Shown here one piece after another: positions 55,902 through 64,000 of a DNA stretch of 64,000 bases; position 1 is the stretch's first letter; every line of letters starts with the position of its first letter. Location: assembly GCA_020064725.1 (NCBI GenBank), contig JAGTWJ010000002.1:372001-436000 (forward strand), given 5' to 3'. A program made the translations under genes and the position numbers. Source of the stretch: Drechslerella dactyloides (lineage: Eukaryota > Ascomycota > Orbiliomycetes > Orbiliales > Orbiliaceae). The notes beneath the pieces were generated by a model. It made no database searches. It was not told the DNA's origin and saw only the letters and a list, made by a program, of their open reading frames with translations.

Positions 55902-57369
55902 ATGCCCGTTTGAGCTTTTTAATGCATTTACCGCATTGATTCGGTTATCTATGCATTTGTTCTGATGTATTTACCATTTTTTGTAATATCGTCGATTAGT
56001 TCCAGATGGAATACATGATATACGATTTTCTCTTAGAATTTTAAGTCGCAACTAGCAAGCTTGTGGTGCCGTAGACCGTCATATATCACGTGGGATTTCT
56101 ATATGGGAAACGAGACGCACACTACGCGTATACGTTATGACTTCAATTACGCGCCATCCAACTGGGGAAATGATCCAACGGCTATGCTTATTATTTCATA
56201 CAGGTTCGGCGCAAAATGCTTCAGACCGAGTAGCCGTTGCCAGATATCCAGATGTGTCTACAAGGTTGTGTTTTAGGACGGTTTTTATGAATTTACTTAA
56301 GCATTAGATATCAAAGGACTGCACGTTTGAAGTCTGTATTACATACATCACACGTAATCTGATAGTACAGTATTCAATTGGATTCTGCCATCAAGCCTAA
56401 TTAGTAGTAGGCATAATCACTGGTACTTCTGCCTGCATGGAGTTGCAAAGCGGTTAACATAATACTCCAACTTCATACTGAACCATAGCAACCAAACATG
56501 CTAACATTCGATTCGAGCCTTATATATGTTGGTCTTATACTAGCTTGTTTCATGCTTGTTATATATTGCAGGGACATGGTATCGATTTCCGCTTGGTCTC
56601 TTGCTCTAAAACAGCGATAAACTGATTGAGCTGGTGTCACGACGATCGAACTAACTGTATTGTTTGACTGTATAAAACCTTGATCGTCGAAAGTCGTATA
56701 AGTGTAACTTCAAGGCCTTTATCTAATTTGGGACTCGATTACCATTAGGGCAAGAACGTATCGATACGTAGGTAAAAACGAGTGTATGATTTAGATAATA
56801 TTTATATGCACATGTTGGATTCATTGCATTGTACCGAAATTACTAAGTGGCATATAACTCCGGCTGTATGTGTGCAACAAATTGGTGCGTATGGGCCAGT
56901 TGTATACGCGTTTCGACGGATCCGCGGATTGGAATAGGCTAGCGGTTGTCGTATGGCTACTCAAAATTACTTACTGACCAAAAATGACTATCAATGCGTC
57001 GGCAAGTGTGACTTGGATCTACCATATCTCAAACACACCACATATCGTCATCGAATCCATAGGGAAGATGCGACGAACGAAACTCAATCGAATTTCTAGA
57101 ATTCTCCGATACCACAGGTGTCGGTATTTGAGTTGGTATACGGTAGCTAATACCCATGTTTTGCAGCGCAGTGCAATCGCTAAATTCATACAGCCGGGAT
57201 TTTAAAAATGCAATGCGGTTCTACTACACTCACAACAAAGCAAAGACGTGTTGTAGGAGGTCACAAACAGAATTCGGGAATTTATAACTTGCTCATGCAT
57301 GAATGTACCAAATGAATGAAGGGATGAGTGAACGTTGACTGACTAATGGTGGCTGTTCTTGCCGTCGTT
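55902..57369. other. Convergent intergenic region, AT-rich
   Basis: 1.5 kb between two convergent genes. Only short frames; no repeat or RNA gene noticed. Confidence 0.5.
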
Positions 57370-58287
57370 CTACGAGGTGATTAAAGCCGCTTGCAGCTTT
57401 GTAATCAGCTTCACCAGTCTTCTAATCCGCCTCCTGTAGAGGCTCTCCTTGATGCGGTCCAGATGCCCTCCTGGGTTTTCGTATCTGTCTCGCCAGAAGT
57501 GCAGCTTGAACTCCGCTGTCATATGCGTGCTATGCCGGATCGGGCGCCTCGGCGAATCCGTCGAGTTTATTGATTCTTCGTACACTTTGAGGGGGTCGGA
57601 GCTGACGGAGACGCCGTGTTTGGCACTTCTGGGCTTCTGCTTGTGTTCGGATTTGATACGTTCTTTGAGGCTTTTGAGCGAGAGTGTCTTCCGCAGGATA
57701 TGTTTTCGATGTGTCTTCGGGTCCTCATCTTCCTCTTCACTATCCTTGAGTCTAGAATTGCTGTCCTCCGATTTGCCGGTTCCCTCGGAGATCTTTTGCT
57801 TCTTGTCCAATTCGCTTTTCTCCGTTTTCTTGCCCTTTGAGTCACCCGTGACGGTGACGGTCCGAGATATGGATTCTGAGGCCGTAAGATTCGGGGCATC
57901 TTCCGACTTCACGGACTCAATGGACCTGCGATGCCTCTTGGATCCCTCTCCGTCTTTGTTCAGTTCCTCGAGGTATCCGCTGGACGACCTAGGAGATGAT
58001 CGTCGAGACCCTACAGCAGAGTCTTCGGTTTCGGCGTCGGTGTCATATTCCCAGAAACTGGGCAGCGTCTCGAAGGAGGGAGTGGGGAGAAGAAAAGTAA
58101 GATGCTCCACTCGTCCATTCCTGCTCGAGAGTCTGCCTTTGGACTTCTGCATTTTCACCCATGAAAGATAGACGTCTAGACTGGGGTGATTGATGAGTAC
58201 ATGGGCATTGACGGTTGACCCGAAGCCGACGGAAGTAGCCGTTATGTCGGGGCTGAGGGAATGAAGCCGTGTAGCTGTAGCATGCAC
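57370..58287 (-). CDS. Disordered, highly charged hypothetical protein
   Basis: The minus-strand frame is open for 305 codons. It begins at GTG 58287 after an in-frame stop, so the true start is either ATG 58152 (260 residues) or an upstream exon. Composition is strongly charged and Ser-rich. Acidic and basic stretches alternate in the middle (SEEEDEDPKTHRKH, KKTEKSELDKKQK), and several Ser/Arg clusters look like kinase sites. The C-terminal 50 residues are different: EFKLHFWRDRYENPGGHLDRI then a basic helix (ESLYRRRIRRLVKLITKLQAAL), likely the folded or interacting part. No domain recognised, no membrane segment. Convergent with the lactose-permease-type gene. Codon phase is steady across the frame, supporting a real gene. 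Confidence 0.5.
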   Translation of the reverse strand: MHATATRLHSLSPDITATSVGFGSTVNAHVLINHPSLDVYLSWVKMQKSKGRLSSRNGRVEHLTFLLPTPSFETLPSFWEYDTDAETEDSAVGSRRSSPRSSSGYLEELNKDGEGSKRHRRSIESVKSEDAPNLTASESISRTVTVTGDSKGKKTEKSELDKKQKISEGTGKSEDSNSRLKDSEEEDEDPKTHRKHILRKTLSLKSLKERIKSEHKQKPRSAKHGVSVSSDPLKVYEESINSTDSPRRPIRHSTHMTAEFKLHFWRDRYENPGGHLDRIKESLYRRRIRRLVKLITKLQAALITS

Positions 58288-59590
58288 GTAGTTTACCTAT
58301 CCACTAGTACCTAAAGGGGTTCGCATGTGTAAATCGTGCACAATTACAATTGAGGTGTCTATCGTCTGATCTGAGGGCACTGCGCAGGATAGACTAGTGA
58401 GTGTCGCTCGCTCGTCTGATCATGAACATCAAAATGTAATCCTGGATGTTCTCTAGGTATGCGTAGTGAAAAGCGATCCACAATGAGAAGCCTGAAGCTC
58501 GGATCCTTGTTGGTAATATATTTAAGCAGATGTTGACTGTGGATACTACGTCGACTACTACAAGTAGCAAGTAACATCTCGCACTGACTGACGGCATTTG
58601 CCGTCTGCAGCGACATGGTGTTACACGAGCCAAGCGGGCAACACAGCCGTCCGGGTGGCGCACACACAAAAATGCAACAATTCCTATTCGCCCGTGCATT
58701 CACACAGGTGGAGATCGGTCGCCTTTCGAAGCTTTTTGCCGAGACTGTGCATCGAATGACGATGCAGGCACGGGTTTGGTCCCACATGCGCTGCTGCTCA
58801 CAATCTGTTTTCTGGCGAATTCCCCGCCTCACTGGGGCCTAGCCGCGTGGGCGTTCTAGATAAGTTTAATTGAAACTTGGCGACGTCGGGCCGAAAACGA
58901 CGCCAGGAGTTCGGTAAACCCCCAACGGGATTCACTCCCGTTTCCCAGAACGTCTCACCAACACTTGGATATTTCCCGGTCTCACGAAGCAAACCCCGTC
59001 TGTCATGGCCTGATTGAAGCGTGAGACAAGGAAGCCAAATATCATAGAAGTTCGTCTGTTTATCAATTGTGAGATCGTGCCAAATTGTCATAACCCCGGC
59101 TCCCGGCTTCGGCATGCTGACTGCCTGGTTAAGCTGAACTCGCGAACTTAGGGCAAGAGCCGCGAGACGTGACCCTTGCAGGCTGTCTTGTGTTCCAGAG
59201 GGGGTGGGCAGCGGTGCTCCTAATGGGCCCTTCTGCGCGCAATCTGTAATTTCTGAATCAGCTGCAACGACATAAAGGTTTGGTAACTTACAGACGAATC
59301 GATGCGGGGACGCACCTCGGATGCATCGGAGGGCGTGCTTATCGAGTGGGTAGGTACTTATACTAACCTCTCATTTGCCTCTGCATATAGCGAATGTCTC
59401 GTATGTATAAATGCCGACGGCCCAGATTGACGGGCCCGAATCTCTTCGATTATCAGAATCGATCATCTCCATATATCCTAGTCCTGTTCTGCAAAATTTC
59501 TCAATACTCCTGGCATCTTAAGGTTACCCAAGCTACACTCGCCTGACAGATCGACTATCACCTATCCACGAAAGCACAATATACGCCGAC
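58288..59590. other. Intergenic region with promoter of the monooxygenase
   Basis: No gene supported; frames of up to 157 codons (58359-58832, minus) have no motif. GTATAAAT at 59405-59412, about 180 bases before ATG 59591, is a candidate TATA element for the monooxygenase gene. Confidence 0.45.
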
Positions 59591-61891
59591 ATGGGCGAGA
59601 CACCCTTAACGACGGCGTCGAGCTCACCAGAGCCCGAATCGATTGACAACGCCACCACTGCTCCTACTGCCACTGTCACATTGGAACAACGCGCGGTAGA
59701 CGAACCTCGCCGGATCAAGGTCATAGTTATTGGTGCTGGTATTAGCGGCATTCTTGCAGGTATCAGGTTGCCGCAGCGGGTACCCAATCTTGATCTTGTC
59801 ATCTACGAGAAGAACCCCGAGGTGGGTGGAACTTGGTGGGAGAATCGATATCCTGGTGTCGCATGCGGTACGTCAACCTTTTTAAGTTTTGATACTGCAA
59901 CACAACGCTGGGGAGCGCTCGAGCGCAGTTAAAACTTGCAATGAGTATGGTGCTAATATATAATCTTGCATATTTGTAGATATCCCGTCGCACTCTTATC
60001 AGGCATCTTTCGAGCCGAATCCCAGTTGGAGTAGATTCTACGCCAGCGGTGGTGAAATCGAAGAATATTGGAAATTCGTTGCCAAGAAGTATGGCGTCTA
60101 TCAATACGTGCGATTCAATCGTCAAATAGTTGAAGCCAAGTTTGACGAAGTGCGGGGGAAATGGCTGGTCAAGATCCAGACGCTAGATACACCGGAGAGG
60201 GGGGTTTTCGAAGACGAAGCGGACGTTCTGTACTCATGTATTGGGTCACTCAACCAGTGGAAGTGGCCGGACATCAAGGGCCTGCATGATTTCAAGGGAA
60301 AGATCGTACACAGCGCAAACTGGGATACCAGCTTGGATTATCAGGTATCGAGCATAACATCCGAGGTCATGGGATCTTTGATCTTTTGAAGAATCATGCT
60401 AACCTGATAAATTTCATGGCATTAGGATAAGAATGTTGCCGTTATCGGTATCGGTTCTAGTGCTATACAAATCGTCCCAGAGATGCAAAAGAGGGTCAAG
60501 ATGATGGACCATTATGCAAGAGGCAAGACATGGATAGCAATGCCGTTCGTTAGCGAATGGGCGGAAGCGAAGAATCCAGACGGCAAGGACTGTAAGAACC
60601 ATAGCATGATATATCTATCGTAATCGCGATGCTTGACGGATGTTAACGATAAGACTCGCAGTCTATTTCACGGAAGCGGATATCAAGAGATTCCAGGATG
60701 ATCCAGAATACTTCTACCAGTACCGTCGGGAGCTGGAGCATGAACTCAACTCTGCGCATACCGTGACCATGAGAGGTAGTGATCTTCAGAAAGGTGCGAT
60801 ATCTTTCTTTACGGAGAACATGAAGACACGGCTGGCCAAAAAGCCCGAAATTTTCGAGTCGCTGTTACCGCCGTTCCCTCCAGCGTGCAGGCGCTTAACA
60901 CCGGTAAGGCTCATGAGCCACACCTTTTTTGAATAGACCCACGTTCGGGCCGGTTTCACTGACCTCGGGTATGCACCAATCAAGGGGCCAGGCTATCTCG
61001 AGGCGATCATACAGGACAATGTCAACTTCATACCTCAGGAGATTTCCCATATAACTTCGGATGCAATTGTCACGGAGGATGGTAAAGTCAGGCCTGTTGA
61101 CATTATCGTTTGCGCCACGGGTTTTGACACAACATGGACGAAACGTTATCCACTGATCGGACGTGGAGGCAAAGACATTGGCGAGAAGTGGAAAGACTTC
61201 CCCGAAACGTATATCAGCCTTGCAACAGACGGCTTCCCCAACTACTTTATGAATCTGGGTCCCAACTCTGGCGTTGGGACTGGCAGTTTGACTATTGTGT
61301 TGGAGCGCGCTGTTGATTACGTGTGCCAGGCGATCCAGAAGATTCAAAGGGAGAACATCAAGACAATAGAGGCGAAGGCCTCAAGCGTGGAGACCTTCCA
61401 AAGGTACTGCGAATCGTACTTCCCTAAGACGGTCTTTACGGAGAACTGCAGGAGCTGGTACAAGAACGGCAAGGCTGACGGGAAGGTTGCCATTCTGTGG
61501 CCTGGTAAGCATACCCCTTAAGTCATGAACTTGTGGAATCTTGGCGGTGTCGACACACGAGATACGCGCCCCGAGGATGTCGGACGGACACAAACGAGCG
61601 AATCGAATCGTGTCCTATCGATCAAACTTGTCTAAGGGATGTTTGAAGATAATACACCTGCTGATTACGTGCACCTCAAACTTAGGCTCCTGCTTGCATG
61701 CCGAAAGAGTATTGAGTAACCCGAGATGGGAGGATTGGCAGTACGAGTATCTGAACGAGAGCCCGCACGGCTGGCTGGGTAATGGATGGACCATAGCAGA
61801 TGTGAAGCCTTCCGCAGACCGGGCCTACTACCTCGAGCGAAGTAAGGTGGACATTCCTCCTGAAGGGGGAGCGCCAATACTGTTGATTTAG
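59591..61891 (+). CDS. FAD-dependent Baeyer-Villiger-type monooxygenase
   Basis: Six exons, 59591-59867, 59980-60344, 60426-60591, 60662-60903, 60985-61504 and 61686-61891, all in phase, give 591 residues. The first Rossmann motif is VIVIGAGISGILAG (about 45-58, FAD), followed by YEKNPEVGGTWWENRYPGVACD. The fingerprint FKGKIVHSANWD matches the type I Baeyer-Villiger motif (F-x-G-x3-H-x3-W). The second nucleotide motif VAVIGIGSSAIQ (NADPH) follows directly, and DIIVCATGFDTTW lies in the C-terminal half. Enzymes of this class insert oxygen next to a ketone using NADPH and O2. They act in degradation or in secondary metabolism. The N-terminal 40 residues are a Ser/Thr/Pro-rich extension with no targeting signal. 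Substrate unknown; no polyketide or terpene synthase lies in the window. Confidence 0.9.
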
Positions 61892-63288
61892 CGCCCTGCG
61901 AACAGTTTCTTTTCCAAATATTGGATATCCCTTTGCTGGAAGCGGTGTTTTTTTGATGTTTTTTATTTTTCAATGCATGCGATACACACTACTATATATC
62001 TGTACATCCGAATGGTGAATAAAGGGCGGGAGTTGGTGACTTGCGGGAGCAACCTTGTGCGTCAAGTAGATTAAATTCTGAGTTCGTCTGCCGTTCAGAA
62101 ACGGACTAAACTTCGCGTCTTGCTGGCCCAGACACCAACAGCCCAGAAGTATCATCCGAACAGGGCAAACCTCCTTTTCGCGTTGAACGGCAAACAAGGG
62201 TTATTGAACTTCGGCCAGAAACGCAGCCAGCACCGCGATTCCAAATCACGGCTACTTGCTCTTTTCTCCTACATACAAACATGCATAGCTGAGCTCGGCA
62301 GGGAACTGGGCGGCTTGGGTTGGTCCCCGTCGAGCCTCCTCACCGAATCATCCCGCCCGAGTCCAAGGCATAATGGCTCAAGAGAGAAGGAAGGTACAAA
62401 GAATGTCAGCACGCATAACCCTTGGGCTATGCATGTTGGCAGGAAAAAAACCAAGCGCTGAAACGAGTGCTGACGCTATAATTGGCCGTGGATCTGGCGC
62501 ATCCCCGGCGGTGGCCGCTGATTGGCCAGATCCTTGGTCCGTTTGCGGGCAAGGTCGCCTCCTGAGCCTCCAACCCTACTCCCCGCCCTGTGCAGCTGTG
62601 CGCGCGCCGCAACTCCTGCAGGAACATACCTTTGTGCCACCGACACATTGTCGCAGCGGGGAGAGCTAGCTTAGCTGTTGGGGGCTAGTATTGGGTGAAT
62701 CAGGGTTAGAGGCTGCAGGGGCGGATCGATGCCACCTTCAGCTTTTTGTCAAAGAACTCTCCTTTGCATTGTCGGCAGTCCCTTTTAAATCATGCCTAGC
62801 CTCCCCGTAAGACTGCTTTTCCTCTTCCTCTCCTGTTCCTCACGCAGTCTCACTCTCTCGTGCAGTGTGTCGAGCCTCATAGGTTTAGTCGGTGGCAGTA
62901 CCTCGTACCTTCTGTTCTTTCTGATTTCGCTGAGCGATCTCCCCGTCATTCTTTTCCCGTCGGAAGCAGCATTCTTAAACCTTCTCTTCAGCCCCATCCA
63001 TTGTTAAAGCTCGTATCGCCCCCTCGAGCTTATTGTAGAATCGCAAGGCCGAGACTACGCGACATTCCTTGGAAGTCATCTTCCCCAAATAGAAGTGTCA
63101 TCATCACACTCTCATTTTTTCCACCGCCTTCGACTACACAGCCTCTAGCTTAGGCCACACGACCTCTCAATCGACTTGAGTATTATATATACCCAGCTAC
63201 CTGTGCAGTGCACTTCACGATCATTTCACACGACAGTCACGCATACAAAGTAGTATCACGACAACACACAAAATACAACAAGGTCAAC
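61892..63288. other. Intergenic region, promoter of the secreted-protein gene
   Basis: No gene seen. A pyrimidine-rich stretch (62790-62860 and 63100-63140) and TATATATA near 63185, about 100 bases before ATG 63289, suggest the promoter and leader of the next gene. Confidence 0.45.
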
Positions 63289-64000
63289 ATGAACAGCAAG
63301 ATGCTTTCCATCGCCGGACGACTCTTCGTCTTCTCCCTCGCGGCCAGCTCCGTCCAGGCCATTCCCGTCCCCCAGCCACAGACACCAGATGCCGCCGCCC
63401 TAGAGTCGTGCCCCAACAACGGTGAAATCATCTGCACCTCTGATGGCACCGCTTTCTTCGTCTGTGACTGGAACAAGAAGGTCCCCATGGGCACAGTCGC
63501 TGCTGGCAATGTCTGCAAGAACGGTCAGATCCAGGCTGTCGACGGTGGCCCTCCAGTGGCACCCGTAGCTCCTGTCGCTCCCGCGCCGACTGGTGCAGCT
63601 CCCTCGGCAGCTCCCGTGGTGGTCCCGCCAACTGCTCCAGCGCCCACACCCGAACCTCAGCCTATTGTCAATGTTCCCGCAAAGCCTGATAGCAGCTCGG
63701 ACACGGTCACCAGCACGATCACATCGGTTGTCGAGACCCGCATTGCTTCCACGAGCACCATCGTTGTCACCATGCCCGGCCCAGCGCCCTCTGGCACACC
63801 GGAAAGCCCGGCTACACCCAACCCCCCAAGTGGCAAGCCAATCGTCCTTACCGAGCAACAGGTCCTCGCCGTCGCACCGTCGTCAAACACTTGCAGCGGC
63901 GCGCAGTTCCCCGATGAGTGCGCCACCGCCTCGGACGCTGTAGCCAACATCAACAAGGCGTTCGCTAAGTACGGAATCACCACCCCTGGTGAAGCCGCTT
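63289..64000 (+). CDS. Secreted Pro/Ala-rich protein, 3' end beyond the window
   Basis: Open from ATG 63289 to the window edge, 237 residues seen, no stop. The signal peptide is MNSKMLSIAGRLFVFSLAASSVQA. Residues 35-80 form a small Cys module (LESCPNN, IICTSD, FFVCDWNK, NVCKNG), reminiscent of short carbohydrate-binding-like modules. A Pro/Ala/Val-rich linker (about 84-195) with VTSTITSVVETRIASTST follows. A second domain then begins (SNTCSGAQFPDECATASDA, then INKAFAKYGITTPGE), a pattern I associate with an uncharacterised secreted fungal domain. Strong C-ending codons and a clear TATA element suggest good expression. Whether it ends in a GPI tail cannot be seen. Function unknown. Confidence 0.8.
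   Translation, partial: MNSKMLSIAGRLFVFSLAASSVQAIPVPQPQTPDAAALESCPNNGEIICTSDGTAFFVCDWNKKVPMGTVAAGNVCKNGQIQAVDGGPPVAPVAPVAPAPTGAAPSAAPVVVPPTAPAPTPEPQPIVNVPAKPDSSSDTVTSTITSVVETRIASTSTIVVTMPGPAPSGTPESPATPNPPSGKPIVLTEQQVLAVAPSSNTCSGAQFPDECATASDAVANINKAFAKYGITTPGEAA

Noticed and set aside
58152..58290. NYVHATATRLHS ... GFGSTVNAHVLI resembling part of a ketosynthase
   Set aside because: The match is short, the spacing of the expected His residues is wrong, and the rest of the frame is a disordered charged protein. Chance similarity is more likely.

Overview
The window looks like nuclear DNA of a filamentous ascomycete (Pezizomycotina). Genes are split by short GT-AG introns, mostly 50-110 bases, with CTAAC-like branch sites. 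Gene content is typical of that group: Pth11/SAT4-type rhodopsin-like membrane protein, GPI-anchored secreted proteins, sugar MFS transporters, an aromatic-acid-exporter-type protein, a Baeyer-Villiger monooxygenase and a STAND/NLR-type NACHT protein. There is no bacterial operon structure, and I found no rRNA, CRISPR array or convincing tRNA. The species cannot be named from the sequence. All exon joins are my own reading of splice signals and reading phase.

Layout. 2.0-5.6 kb: two secreted proteins, a five-exon GPI-anchored intradiol-dioxygenase-like enzyme and a small glycosylated unknown. 5.9-11.7 kb (minus): a nine-exon STAND gene with N-terminal domain, NACHT ATPase, ankyrin repeats and a C-terminal SPRY domain. 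13.2-14.7 kb: a RING-finger gene and a minus-strand unknown with a near-perfect 22-bp-arm hairpin upstream. 16.1-16.7 kb: secreted RNase T1-family enzyme. 19-21 kb: rhodopsin-like membrane protein containing a 7-base microexon. 21-24.8 kb: gene-poor. 24.8-25.5 kb: GPI-anchored protein. 26.3-26.6 kb: possible small Cys-rich protein. 27.4-29.3 kb (minus): hexose-type MFS transporter. 31.8-34.7 kb (minus): glutamine-rich C2H2 zinc-finger protein. 37.6-38.5 kb: secreted Cys protein. 39.4-41.9 kb (minus): multipass membrane protein with an in-frame TGA. 43.7-47.3 kb: large DUF2421/ArAE-like transporter. 48.0-49.1 kb: methyltransferase-like membrane protein. 49.1-54.3 kb: gene-poor. 54.3-55.9 kb: lactose-permease-type transporter in one exon. 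57.4-58.2 kb (minus): disordered charged unknown. 59.6-61.9 kb: Baeyer-Villiger monooxygenase. 63.3 kb to the end: secreted protein cut by the window edge.

The genes do not form an obvious biosynthetic cluster. The common theme is the cell surface: secreted hydrolase and dioxygenase, GPI proteins, sugar uptake, an efflux-type protein and a Pth11-like sensor. The most interesting locus is the STAND gene, an intracellular NLR-like receptor whose variable end is ankyrin plus SPRY. Its continuity depends on two inferred introns that remove a stop codon between the NACHT and ankyrin parts.
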